In this document: piece after piece, positions 21,120 to 32,103 of the stretch | How positions within the stretch are numbered: position 1 is the first letter of the stretch | How the letters are laid out: every line of letters begins with the position of its first letter | Assembly: GCA_010909165.1 (NCBI GenBank) | Contig: VJWM01000178.1 | Location: forward strand, 410,656-474,655 | Direction: 5' to 3' | DNA: 64,000 bases | From: Anthoceros angustus | Lineage: Eukaryota; Streptophyta; Anthocerotopsida; Anthocerotales; Anthocerotaceae | Program-made: the position numbers and the translations under genes | Notes under the pieces: model-generated | What the model saw: only the letters and a program-made list of their open reading frames with translations | Told to the model about the DNA's origin: nothing | Database searches by the model: none

Positions 21120-21960
21120 TACATTAGGTTCGAAATTTGTGAGGAGACGACAGAGCTATAGAGCCACCTTGAAAGGAGACCATAAAATCCCAAGTACCAA
21201 GATCTCCAACAAGGAAAGCACCTCCGATCCAGGACAGATCACCGTTTGATCCCATCACACTCACTCCCGGAGTGACCTCGTCTACTAGAAGCAAGAACCC
21301 ACCTTCGCGACTTGGAGATGCACAAAGACAGGTGTTATCAACTTTTGGAGCAATAGCGTGATACAACATGAAACGCATCCGACATACGTCCGCAGATTTG
21401 AAATATATCTGCTTTCCGCATCACCTTGACATAACCGGTCTTCGACAACGTACAAGACATAATACGCACTGCAGGCTTCCATGCCATGGATGACACATGC
21501 AAAGCACCAGGTCTTCCTGGGTGGGTCTGATGTCTTGTGCTGCTCCACTTAGACCATCGAAAGAACATTTTCCAAGGGCAAAACTTGGTAAGTGGGGAAT
21601 ACGCGTGTAAATTAAAATCTCTTGGTCCTCTCCCATTCGGTTTACTACCTAGTCCAACAGCTTTTCTCCTGAAGAGAGAATTAAGAAAGAAAACCAATAG
21701 CATTAGCTGCACAAACCACTGAAGGAGAAGAAAATGCCATCCTGGATCCAGCTGCTGGGATCGGACGAGCCTGGAGCTGAAGCGTGAAGAATGTGACCAG
21801 TGGCGGCTACTCCGCCAAGGTACTGCGTATTAAAGCCGCCTGCCAAAGCACAAGATCCTGTGGCAACACAAGCACCTCCAAGTAGGGCAGCATCTTGAGA
21901 AGCCCATGTTTCTTTGGACCGATCTTCAACCCCGATTGAAGTAAGTCGGCAACTAGTACA
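21120..21960 (-). other. Unrecognised minus-strand gene pieces, unit A
   Basis: Coding-looking segments on the minus strand. An upstream exon with IGPKKHGLL is followed by DAALLGGACVATGSCALAGG, then YLGGVAATGHILHASAPGSS and WIQDGIFFSFSG. A downstream exon starts after an AAAGCAG acceptor and reads YHAIAPKVDNTCLCASPSRE, GGFLLLVDEVTPGVSVMGSN, GDLSWIGGAFLVGDLGTWDF. I do not recognise the family; the first segment is hydrophobic. A frameshift separates KKHGLL from DAALL here but not in unit B. Confidence 0.35.
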
Positions 21961-22393
21961 TGAGCACATAGAGCGCGTGGCGGGGAGGGGAAGGAGGCGC
22001 TGCGAGGCCGCGCACCATGCCCGTCATTGCAGGGACCGCCAGCCAATGAGGCAGGGGAACGGCATGGCAGGCCGTGCACCGCCAGTGCACTGCGCTCTCT
22101 TTCCAAATCCCGGCGCCAGCGTGCCAAGCATAATCCAAATCTCGCTTCCCATTGCTGCTCGGCCTGGAATCCTGTCACAAATATCCTGCGTCTCCTGGCA
22201 CGCCATTGGCTCACCACGCCCCGGGGTTCGAACCCGCCCACTCTGACGTCACTGGTTCGGTTGGTGGCATCTGCCGTGCACGCACAAAGTGGGCCAAGTG
22301 GCCAAGGCCGGCCAATGGGCGCCCGGATACAGATCTACCCTGGATCTCTCCACCCTGGATGTTTCCCCCTCCCGTAGCCGGTCGCGCTACGGG

Positions 22394-22457
22394 CACGTGG
22401 CCGTCCAGTATGTCCGAAGGGACGTGTCCGCCCCTTCCCCACCGCGATAAAATATCT
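22394..22457. promoter_or_regulatory. G-box and perfect evening element, unit B
   Basis: CACGTG at 22394-22399 and an exact AAAATATCT at 22449-22457, at the same spacing as in unit A. A one-base insertion relative to unit A turns the near match into a perfect evening element. Confidence 0.5.
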
Positions 22458-22869
22458 CACGACCGGCCCCGCCGTCGATGTCCCATCCTACGGCCCTCGC
22501 CGCTCCACGCCTCTTCCCGTCGCCGCCGCCGCTCCACGCGTGCGGCTCCGCGCTCATTCTTCACCGGCTGTTGCCGGTCTCTGCCCTGACGCTCGTTGCA
22601 CTGCCTGCGTTTCTTGCAACCAGGCACGGGAAGCAGGATTCTAGTGGTCTCGTGCAATTTGCACTGAATCTTCAGCCTAAAGTGTCAGGCAGACACTGCA
22701 GTGGCTATCCGCTACTGAATTTCTGGAATGGTTGGCAAGTGGTTATGGGTGCTGTGTTTCATGTGGGTGTTGAGGCTTAATGGGGTTCTTCTGCAGAGTA
22801 GTGAGGTGGGATCGTTTATGAAACATGGACTATCATGAGGAGCTTCCGTGAGTTGAGCAAAAGTACATT

Positions 22870-23700
22870 AGGTTCGAAATTTGTGAGGAGACGACAGAGC
22901 TATAGAGCCACCTTGAAAGGAGACCATAAAAATCCCAAGTACCAAGATCTCCAACAAGGAAAGCACCTCCGATCCAGGACAGATCACCGTTTGATCCCAT
23001 CACACTCACTCCCGGAGTGACCTCGTCTACTAGAAGCAAGAACCCACCTTCGCGACTTGGAGATGCACAAAGACAGGTGTTATCAACTTTTGGAGCAATA
23101 GCGTGATACAACATGAAACGCATCCGACATACGTCCGCAGATTTGAAATATATCTGCTTTCCGCATCACCTTGACATAACCGGTCTTCGACAACGTACAA
23201 GACATAATACGCACTGCAGGCTTCCATGCCATGGATGACACATGCAAAGCACCAGGTCTTCCTGGGTGGGTCTGATGTCTTGTGCCCGACCATCGAAAGA
23301 ACATTTTCCAAGGGCAAAACTTGGTAAGTGGGGAATACGCGTGTAAATTAAAATCTCTTGGTCCTCTCCCATTCGGTTTACTACCTAGTCCAATGTTTTC
23401 TCCCGAGAATTAAGAAAGAAAACCAATAGCATTAGCTGCACAAACCACTGAAGGAGAAGAAAATGCCATCCTGGATCCAGCTGCTGGGATCGGACGAGCC
23501 TGGAGCTGAAGCGTGAAGAATGTGACCAGTGGCGGCTACTCCGCCAAGGTACCTGCTGTATTCGGCAAAGCCTGCCCTGGCCAAAGCACAAGATCCCAGG
23601 GCAACACAAGCACCTCCAAGTAGGGCAGCATCTTGGAGAAGCCCATGTTTCTTTGGACCGATCTTCAACCCCTGATTGAAGTAAGTCGGCAACTAGTACA
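22870..23700 (-). other. Unrecognised minus-strand gene pieces, unit B
   Basis: The same segments as in unit A, but the frame LKIGPKKHGLLQDAALLGGA through SWIQDGIFFSFSG is uninterrupted here (23460-23680), and the stretch between SCALA and YLGG differs (RAGFAEYSR). The later exon (YHAIAPKVDNTCL... GGAFLVGDLGTWDF) is at about 22935-23150. Unit B therefore looks like the better-kept copy. Function unknown. Confidence 0.4.
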
Positions 23701-23759
23701 TGAGCACATAGAGCGCGTGACGGAACGTGGTGTTCTTCACGACGATGGCCCAGACTACC

Positions 23760-25460
23760 TGGCTTAGCTAATTTCTTCGAGCCTAGTACATATCCACGTA
23801 CTTCTTCTCTCGAAGAGCTCCATCGCCTGGACTACTGGAGCAGGGCATCTCTACCCATGACGTTCGTGTCGGTTCTGGGAACATGTTTGTGCGACGCTTT
23901 ACGTACTAAAGTGGGGGCTGAACCCGGATCTCTTGGGTGAAAGAGTTTCCTTCAACGCCTACACTACAACGGATTGTGAACAGCTCATACCAGGGATAGC
24001 TGTGACCGAGCCATAGCCGATGTACTTCCTCAACTATGGAACGTCTTTAGAGGATTACATTGAAGGCCATGGCAGTGCGTGTCAGTAGATAGTACTTTTG
24101 AACCTTTGTTTAGGCTCTTCAACTTACCGTTCTGTACAATATTGAAATCCTATATTATATGCGGAGATAAAATATATTTTATATTAAAATTTTTATATTA
24201 TATATGGAGGTGAAATGTGCTAAAGCACCGTTTGTTTCATCGTCTCCAATCATATTAAATCATAAAAAATTATATTTTATATATTATAATTAAATTTGAT
24301 ATTTGATAATCTTAATCTCTTTTTTTTGTGGAATCGATCGTGTATTTACATTCCATGTAATTTATAGGATCATTATGAGGCGGCCCTAAAGCGCTTGAGA
24401 ACCTTGCAATAGCAGCCTTTTTTATGAGCGAGACATTCCATGTAATTTAGAATACCCCGAAGGGCCTTACATCAGAGGTCATATGTCAAGTGGCTTCATT
24501 ACCTTGCAATAGCAGGCATTTTTGCAAGCAAGATAGTAGACATCATGTATAAGGCGGCGCTCAAGGGCTTCAAAACCTTATGATAGCAAGCCTTTTTGCC
24601 GAGCTTGCAAGGTTCTGAAGCCTGGCAAAAAGGCCTACTATTGTAAGGTTCTCAAGCCTAGCAAAAAGACCTACTATTGTAAGGTTCTCATAGAAGGCCT
24701 TTTTGCCAGCAAGACAACAAAAATCATGCATCACGCGGCCCCAAAGGACTTCAAAACAAAGGTAGGCCACCAAGGGTTATCCCATGGGGATGGGAGATAC
24801 CCCATCCCAATAGTGATTTGTCCAAAGGATTGCTTAACACATAACAGGCAGCCCTAGAGGGCTTCAAACCAAAGCCAGGCCACCAATCAGGGTTGGGAGG
24901 TACATTATCTCAATAGTAATATGTCCATAGGGTTGCTTAACCACAGGCCAATAAGAAATAGCTCATCCTAGCAGTGATATGTCTGGAGGGTTACTTCATT
25001 AGGAGAGTTACTTAACCACTGACTTCCAATGAACTCTGGGCTATTGAGTCATTATTGAACGAAGAGCCTGGCTTTATTTGTGTATTCCTAAGTGAAGAAT
25101 GCAATGAATATGAATATTTTATTATAATAAAATTTAAATTATATATGATTTTATTATATTATTTTTATTTTATAATAATTTTATTATATTATGATAATTT
25201 TATTATATAGTCGCCATATTTTAATTATATAAATTATACTATTATAATAATATACATTTTTTATATAATAACAAAAAATAATAGTTATACATATTAACAT
25301 TGAGTATTATCATGAATGGAAATGTTACAGGGCTAAGATGCTGATGTGTGCACTACAAAGGCTGGTTCTAAGAAGAAGAAGCCAAGTGGCATCTCGAAAG
25401 AAGTTCCGGAAGCGGAGGTCTTGGCTTTTTACGTTGAAGACACTTGCTGTTAGTATCACA
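23760..25460. other. AT-rich region without genes
   Basis: Strongly AT-rich stretches at 24120-24330 and 25080-25310. At 24540-24780 phrases such as AAGGTTCTCAAGCCTAGCAA and GCCTTTTTGCCAGCAAGACA recur on one or both strands, giving a small inverted and direct repeat cluster. No protein recognised. Confidence 0.5.
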
Positions 25461-25468
25461 CTCGGAGC

Positions 25469-25565
25469 TTGGTCAGATTGATAGGTCGTACAGGTCAACA
25501 GTCGCAGCGTTTGATTAGCTCTGTTTTGTTACCACCTCGAGAATGAAATTGTTTGTTGACATGTG
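25469..25565. repeat. Dispersed duplicate, copy 1
   Basis: Contains CTTGGTCAGATTGATAGGTC and CCACCTCGAGAATGAAATTG, followed by TTTGTTGACATGTGT. The same block recurs at 26115-26208 with substitutions and small gaps. Confidence 0.85.
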
Positions 25566-26114
25566 TCCATCAGGCAAAAGCTGTTTCTGATGGAGATATC
25601 GCACAATTGAACGAGAGGAAGTTGATTGAGCTTAGGTACTCATGCCATATTATTCTGGTCTATGTGTTCCGTGGATTCAGTAGCATCTGTAATTTTCTGC
25701 AGCTGCATTGTGCGCTGCCACTCCATCACCAAGGTTGTCAATCACTGGATGTGGTCATGCAGAACCTTCAAGTGCTACTCAGTGCAGAAAGGTATCTGGA
25801 TACCTGTACCAAGCCTAAATATGTGAGCATGAATGTCTGAATAAGTTTTCTCCCCCTCTCGAGATCTCGTACTTCTTCTCTCGAGCCACGCCATCACTGT
25901 TCTCCTCTCCAGATACCCCAAAAATGCATAGGTTTTGTGCGTTTCGACAAGGACATCACCTTAGGCAGCACAAAGCTCTCGAAGATGAGCTAACATCCTA
26001 TACTAGACGGGAGTCCACACCACGCCCCCATCCAGCAATGGTCACAAACTCAATGCGCGCCCACGGTTGGCGTAACCAAGATCCTATGAGCGCCCTGTAC
26101 ATCCTCAAGTGGTG

Positions 26115-26208
26115 GGCTTGGTCAGATTGATAGGTCGTGGTCAACGCAGCTGGCTCGATTAGCTCGCTGCTACCACCTCGAGAATGAAATTGTTTGTTGA
26201 CATGTGTT
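26115..26208. repeat. Dispersed duplicate, copy 2
   Basis: Second copy of the block at 25469-25565. A further pair nearby (CAATGCCATTTATTG near 26290 and GATGCCATTCATTTATTG near 26440) shows that this interval has grown by local duplications. No gene seen from 26209 to 26930. Confidence 0.8.
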
Positions 26209-26934
26209 CTGTTCTGTTCTGCTTAGTACTAATTACTTTACAACACCTTGAGAGCAGTCACCAAAATATTGGAAAGGACACACTGAGACTCAATGCCATT
26301 TATTGCATATCGTTTTCAAGCAATGACTAGCAATTTGGAATGCTTGAATTTGGAAGACAAAAGGTACACCCGCCACCGATTACTTCACAACTCATTGAGA
26401 GGGATAGCCACAATATTGAAAAAATACAGACATTGACTCGATGCCATTCATTTATTGTCTATCACTATTCAAGCAATAACTTGGATAGCTTGAATATCGT
26501 AGCTAGGATATCAGAATGCTTGAAAGACAAAAAAAACAGCTGGGTCAACTTTACATGAAGGATAGAGTTCATTCAAGAAGAGAAGCAAGACTAAATTGGT
26601 AAGTTATTGAAGTGTAGCCAATTCCTGCCACTGAGCTGGCAATTGATAGATTTGCGTGTATGGCCGACTGCTTCGTAGATTTTATATTTTAAAATATAAT
26701 AAATAAATAAATGGTTGTAAATGATATATACATAGGAGAAATGCTTAAGGTAAATATAAACGTAGCTCAAACACTTCTGCATAACCAAGAGAACACACAT
26801 TCATACACATAGTTTGCCAAGAGCGGATGGTGCGTAGGTGTGTGACGTAGGCACCTCAAAGGCAGGCAAGTGCGAGGAAAGAGATCACATGCCACTGGCG
26901 AGTGTAACGAACCGAGTGGCCGGATTCGTTATCA

Positions 26935-27018
<84 letters not shown>

Positions 27019-27026
27019 GGGCCAGG
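26935..27026. repeat. 7-bp minisatellite (AGAGGCC)n
   Basis: About eleven uninterrupted copies of CCAGAGG, then variants with GGGG. Because 7 is not a multiple of 3 the repeat stays open in several frames and makes spurious RPEARGQ or LASGLWP repeats. Confidence 0.97.
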
Positions 27027-27835
27027 GGCTGGCCAGAGGCGAGCGGCCTGCCTCCGATTCCCGACAGCGAGGGAGAGTAAAATGAAACGACCCGGACCCG
27101 TGCACGTGCTGGTCGCTCAACTACTGTACTCTTGTACTGGCGGAAGTTACTGGGAGCAGCCATGGCCAAAATGGCATTGTCTTGTGTCACCTGGGCCCCT
27201 TGGACTCCCGACCCTTCCCTCCCTTATTTGTCGCACCCCGGTCCTGGGGACCCGACTCCGCCTCCCAGATGCGCCTGCCCTGCCCCTGCCCCTGCCCCCG
27301 GCCCTGCAGTGCCGGGACCTGGACCTGGACTTGGACCTGGGCCATTTCGGGGCTGCTGCCGCGGCCCCCTCCCTGACTCCGCACTCTCACGTACATCTAG
27401 CCTCCGGCAGCGTGGTGGTGTGGGATTGCGTGCTCTTTTGTGTTGTTGGGCAACGTCCGTTGCTTGCTCTGTGTTGTGTTTTTGCCTTGGCCACCAGGCT
27501 TGCGGTGTTGGGTGTTGTGGATCTGTGCCCCAGCCTGCTCGGGCTCCCTCTCTGCCTGCATGCAGCAAGGAGTGCAGGAAAGGGAAAAGGCAGAGGGAAA
27601 GACGGGAATTGGGGGCTTGCTGCCTGCTCTGGGGCCGGCGCTTCTCTTTGCAGCTTTCTGGATGTGGGATCCTGTCTCGGGGCAGCTGCTTCCGAGCGGC
27701 CACCAAGTCGCACATGAGCGTCCGGGCGGGCTCGCCGGGTGTGTGCATGGCGGGGAATTGGGGGCGGGGGTGAGCGGATAATTCGAGGCTGGTGTCTCTG
27801 CAGATCTCCCGGTGGGTGTGCGCGCGGGAAGGAGC

Positions 27836-29640
27836 ATGGAGAGCGACGCGGGTGGGGCTGGGAGGGGCGCAGGAGGGGAGGGGCAGGGAGGACCGGGAAA
27901 AGGGAAAAGGAAAGGGCTGGTGGTGGGGATCGCCGCGGTCGTGTTGGTTGGAGTTGGAGGAGATTCTTGGCCGGGCTTTGGAAATTGAAGAGGCGGTCGG
28001 CGGGAAGGATGTGGTGGGGAGGCGATTGTGAGCGGGGACGCGGCGGCCAAGTTGGGGAAGTCGTCGGAGGACTTGGCTTCTGCCGCCTTGGGGTCCGCCT
28101 TGCAGGATGAGTGGGACGGGAAGGGGTGGGGAGGGAGAGTGATGGCGGCTTGGTGGGTGAGGGGCAGGTGAAGGGCTTTGTGGTGAATGGGACGTTCCGG
28201 GAGAAGGATGGAGTGCCCAGTTTGTGTGCTGAGGTGAAGGTTTTGGGAGTGAAGCGTGGTGTGGATGGGGAGGAAGGGGGGAATGGGCATGTTGAGGTGG
28301 CGGAGAATGGAGTGCAGGTTGTGGGTGGTGGGGGGGAGGAGGTTGTTGGACAGGTGGAGGATGAGCTGCTGTTGCCTGAAGCTGCTGTCAAGGATGGGTT
28401 GGCGGATTTGAGGATTGTTACTTCTGTGTCGTATCCTGATAGCCTGGTGGAGGCGACTTGTACTGCTGTGGGGCGAGATGTTGGGAGTGCGTACCAGAGT
28501 TCGTCCTCTGGCAGTGAGGTGGATGAGGAAGATGAGGATGAGGAGGGGGAGGTGGAGGTGGAGAGCACCAGTGTAATTTTACCTCAGGAGCAGGAGGAGG
28601 ACGCCAGCAGTTCGCTTTCGCCTGAGGATGACGAGGGGAGCAGCACTCCCATCGAGCCTGCTTTGCTGGAAAGTGTTGACAAACGAGAGGTGTTTGTTGG
28701 GGATGGCAGTCCTTCCGTCAGCTCTGTGGAGAAGGTGAAGGATAGCATAGCAACTTCTCTACAGACTGCCCACCCGCTACTTCTTTCCCCCAGGAAGCCG
28801 CCTCGTTCGCCATCACCAACCCCCTCCAGGTTGCAAAGCGAGAGATCCGCTGACAGGAGTTCTAAGGTCTTGGATCCAGATCTCATCTCTAGTCATCTGC
28901 TTCACCCGAGGGCTTCTCCTCCTGCGGCTGTCACCCACCTTCTGGACCTGTTGCAGCTACCGGAGACGGCAGTAGCCCAGCCCACCACTCCAGCAAGGGA
29001 ATCGGAGAAGGTGTTCTCTGTGAAGCCAGCCTCACCATTGAGCGATGGTGAGTCTGCGGTAGAGAAAGATGCTCTTCCCGAAAAAGAGGCAGAGAGCGAT
29101 GGTGAGTCTGCGGTAGAGAAAGAGGCTCTTCCTGATAAAAAGGCAGAGCGCGATGGTGTGTCTGCGGTAGAGAAAGATGCTCTTCCTGAAAAAGAGGCAG
29201 AGAGCGATGCTGAGTCTGCGGTAGGGAAAGATGCTCCTCCTGAAAAAAAGGCAGAGACGGAGAAATTTGTCATGCCAGCAGACGGCTTTAAGGAGGCCTT
29301 GAAGGCCGACTCTGAAGCCAGAGACGTTGTTGCCCAGCTGCTCGTGGATGATGCAAAGGAAAGGGAAACGCTGGAAAGAGTTGCTCTCAAAGAGTCGAGC
29401 AACATAGGCGAGGAGGTCCGACCAGGAGTGGTGGTCTCCGCTTCTAAGGTTTTGCTGGACACTCACAACTCGTCTGTCCGGGCTGTGAAGGCAACCATCG
29501 TTGCAGCTCCAGCATTTGACCTCGACAGGCAGCCAAGTGGAGAGTTTTGGGCCTACGTAGGTCGTGGCGTGCCCTCGTTGATATTGCTGGGCGTTTTTTG
29601 CCTCGTATTGTCGCTTTTGTATCAAGTGTTCCAAGCTTGA
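27836..29640 (+). CDS. Acidic tail-anchored protein, family unknown
   Basis: The firm part is the frame 28111-29640 (509 residues): an acidic, Ser/Glu-rich region (EVDEEDEDEEGEVEVES), four tandem repeats of about 20 residues based on ESAVEKDALPEKEAESDG (29041-29260), and a C-terminal membrane helix (SLILLGVFCLVLSLLYQVF) ending four residues before the stop, as in tail-anchored proteins. Coding-like sequence continues upstream to an ATG at 27836 (MESDAGGAGRGAGGEGQGGP, then a GLVVGIAAVVLVGVGG helix; AAAKLGKSSEDLASAALGSA near 28040), but only by changing frame in G-rich runs. Either base errors, introns or real frameshifts intervene. I do not recognise the family. Confidence 0.6.
29041..29260 (+). 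repeat. 60-bp tandem coding repeat
   Basis: Four copies of a unit starting GAGTCTGCGGTAGAGAAAGA, in frame in the acidic protein. The period is 60 bp, so the frame is kept. Confidence 0.9.
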
Positions 29641-30022
29641 ATGTGGTCCATTAGAAGAGCTTTGACTGAAGCTTTTGCCAGGACTGGACTTGTCGTGTTG
29701 TTGTTGTCTCATGCCTTCCCTTGCGGTCTTGCTCGGGTTGTGTGATTTGTTTGAAGCTAAGTTAGTGATGGGGAATAGCTTGCTTCTGTCCATCTAAAAG
29801 GATAATGCATTTGTATGGCCTGTTCGTTGAGAAATCGTGGCTGTCTGAGCCCCTAAACCGATGGCCATTTCCGTGGGTGCCCTCCAAATTTTGGCAAACA
29901 GAAGAAAGCACTCTTACAGCCTTTTCCCGTCCGCTCGTCCAACTAGTCCTCCCGTCGTGAAATCGGTGACGGTCACGTTTGTCGTTGTGTAGCGCACCTC
30001 CAGAGTACGGTTGGGTTCTTTC

Positions 30023-31023
30023 ATGTTGGCGGCAGGGCGCGGGGAGGCAGGGGCGCGCCTCGCCCCTGCCATGGTGGCCGGCTGGAGATGGGCTGCCATC
30101 AGAGGAACATCTAAATTCGCCACCGGCTACAGCCCTCTCACGCCCAAGAGCTTGGACTCCATCCTCAAGCTGGACACCGTGAAAGATGCTACCCCCGAGG
30201 AGATCACCACCATCTGGAACGATGTCAGATTCCCGGCGCCTTTCTTTCCACCTGCACCTTGCTTTCGTTGATTAATTCTGCATGTTCCAATCTCAAAATT
30301 GCAGTGCTGGGTGGGCAGTATCACATCGGACGAGGTCACATAAGTGCGGTCATGGGGAAGGACCTTTTCAGCCGCTTCTCCCATCGAGCAAAAGAGTGGT
30401 AGGCTCTGACAGAGATGCTTGCTTGTTCCGCAAGCCGTGGAGTTGCTCAGAGTCTGATCTCGTTGTTGTGCCAGCCCGCTGTTTGTCATCCCTCTGCGGA
30501 AAGGAAGTGGTTATGTGTCCATGCTGTCCCAAGGTGGGTTCTTGACGCCATCCTGAACACATTGCTCTCTTTGCTGAGGAATGTCGAGAGTTGACAGACC
30601 ATGTTGGGGGCCTCCTTTCCTTTCAGCGCAGATGCCTCACCTGCTGTTTACTAGTCTGGAGGATTTTCGAGCACGTGGATCAGAAGCTTCCCCTTACTTC
30701 ACTGTGACACACCACCAAGAGCTTGCTGAAAGCAAGGGCCTGGTCCTGGTGCGTGGGGATGTAGTCTTCACCAGCCAGTTATCTGATACACAGGTAATAG
30801 GACAGCACTTCAGCTGTGGCTCGATTGATTGGTATTAGTCCTGAGTATATGTCTCCAACCAGCTGTTCTGGCACTGTGCTTGCAGGCCAAGAGTCTTTTG
30901 GAAGTTGCACATTCGTTTTACTTGGATGACAACAGGTACAGACATGTGCAGAGGTTCAACAAACAGAGTGAAGAGTTTGATTTCAAGGAGGTGCTTCGAG
31001 AACTGGGCATGGCATCAGCATAA
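30023..31023 (+). CDS. ATP11: ATP11-type F1-ATPase assembly factor
   Basis: Five exons join in frame to 214 residues: 30023-30223, 30319-30398, 30475-30533, 30627-30793 and 30886-31023. Introns are 76-95 nt with GT-AG ends. ATP11 (ATPAF1) is a mitochondrial chaperone that binds the F1 beta subunit before hexamer assembly. Family motifs: LDSILKLDTVKDATPEEITT, YHIGRGHISAVM, PLFVIPLRKGSGY, HLLFTSLEDFRARGSEASPY, LVLVRGDVVFTSQL, ARSF-like SFYLDDNRY and a FNK..EEFDFKEVLRELGM end. The first 25 residues are Arg/Ala-rich and suit a mitochondrial presequence. It is shorter than the roughly 300-residue homologues, mainly at the N terminus. Confidence 0.9.
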
Positions 31024-31162
31024 TTTCCAGATGCGTCTGTTTCACTTTGTTCGAAATCTATCAGCTCTGGGAGGAATTTCTCCGGGGCTACTTGTCGTTG
31101 TGGTTGGTCAAAAGCACTGCTCCAAGTAGACTTTATAGCCAGGAGCCACGTTTGATCTTCCT

Positions 31163-31954
31163 TCATGAGTCCCTTCTCTGCAGATGATGAGCCACGGCAC
31201 CTATGGAACAATCTTTGGCCAAATGTCCCTGCCAAAGCAGAACCGTCAGCTATGTCATTGGAGAGGCCTCAAGCAAGTAATTAAAAAAGAGCTTACGTGC
31301 TTGTCAGGAATTTGAAGAGCTTGAGGACAAGCTCTCGTCAGTAGCTCTACTGTGCGTAAATGACCCCGCATTGCTGGAACAGCAAAAAATGAACCACGGC
31401 AACATGTGAGCAGCTTTGTGTTGAGGCAGATGGACGAGATCCTTCAGTACACGCTTCATACCTACCTGCTTTGTGCAAGGGAGTACATCCATCACCGTCC
31501 TGACACAGAGGGCTGGCTCCACTTTGCAGAAGCAGCTTCACCACCTGCTCATGCCCCTCATGAGCTGCCCGATGAAGACTTGTTGCTTGCCCCCCCCTCG
31601 TCCGTCTGTCGACCGAAGCCTTGTTCTGCAGAGACGCAATTTCAACGCCTAAAATTCCCAGCAGGAGGCGCAAATGCACATCACAGACGCTTCTGTGACA
31701 GGCACCTCTAATAGGACGCGGCATGCTTCAAGATGACCGTTTCTGGCCGCGAAGTGCAGAGGGGAATACGCATCTCCATCTGGCCCGTCCACTTTGGCAC
31801 CACGTTCCAGCAAACCTCGTATTCTCACCACATCTCCGGCATGAGCAGCTCCTTGCAAGCTCCTCTGGAAGTCCATCTCCTCCAGCGACTCATCCACGCC
31901 ATGCCTCGGTCCTTGACAGCACGAACAGCTCTCCTGGTGAGTCCGACTCGCCAT
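31163..31954 (-). CDS. Small ankyrin-repeat protein
   Basis: Four exons join in frame to 183 residues: 31706-31954, 31466-31625, 31297-31373 and 31163-31228. Introns are 68-92 nt, GT-AG. After a Cys-rich N terminus (QESCSCCQG) come about four ankyrin repeats: SLQGAAHAGDVVRIRGLLER, DAYSPLHFAARNGHLEACRV, TSLHRAAHEGHEQVVKLLLQ, GCTPLHKAAMRGHLRTVELL. The last exon gives GHLAKDCSIGAVAHHLQ and the stop. Ankyrin repeats mediate protein binding; the partner is unknown. Its stop lies 139 bp from the ATP11 stop (convergent) and its start 149 bp from the Maf start (divergent). Confidence 0.85.
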
Positions 31955-32103
31955 GGCGTTTCCAATTGTTTCTGCTTCTGCGGTTGGAAACGATCGTGAC
32001 TCCCCTAACCAATTTTCTTCTTCAGGAACGACTGCGTGCCTGATTGCGCAGAGCGGCACGCACGTCGTAGGTTCTCAGGACGCTGGTTCAGCAGTTGCGC
32101 ACC
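31955..32103. promoter_or_regulatory. Bidirectional promoter interval (ankyrin / Maf)
   Basis: 149 bp separate two divergent start codons (ankyrin ATG ending at 31954 on minus, Maf ATG at 32104 on plus). Both core promoters and 5' UTRs must fit here or overlap the first exons. No clear TATA box is visible. Confidence 0.5.

Larger units (their letters stand above)
20224..21974. repeat. 1.75-kb tandem duplication, unit A
   Basis: Starts GCGTGGCGGGGGGAGGGGAA and ends ...GAGCACATAGAGC. The same segment follows at once as unit B with an offset of 1751 bp. Differences are few: small indels (for example a G-run near 20230, TCTCTC versus TCTC near 20830, and insertions and substitutions near 21540, 21660 and 21830). 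Confidence 0.97.
21975..23719. repeat. 1.75-kb tandem duplication, unit B
   Basis: Second copy of unit A. The pentamer GCGTG is present at the start of A, at the A/B junction and at the end of B, which suits a duplication through short homology. The divergence is higher at the distal end (21820-21870 versus 23550-23610) than elsewhere. Confidence 0.97.

Noticed and set aside
26838-27773. Frames with RPEARGQ or LASGLWP repeats and Pro-rich frames
   Set aside because: The 7-bp minisatellite and GC-rich DNA keep several frames open on both strands; no start context or homology.
27387-28568. 393-residue minus-strand open frame, Pro/Ser/Thr-rich
   Set aside because: It is the reverse of the G-rich acidic-protein gene; composition explains the absence of stops, and it has no domain likeness.
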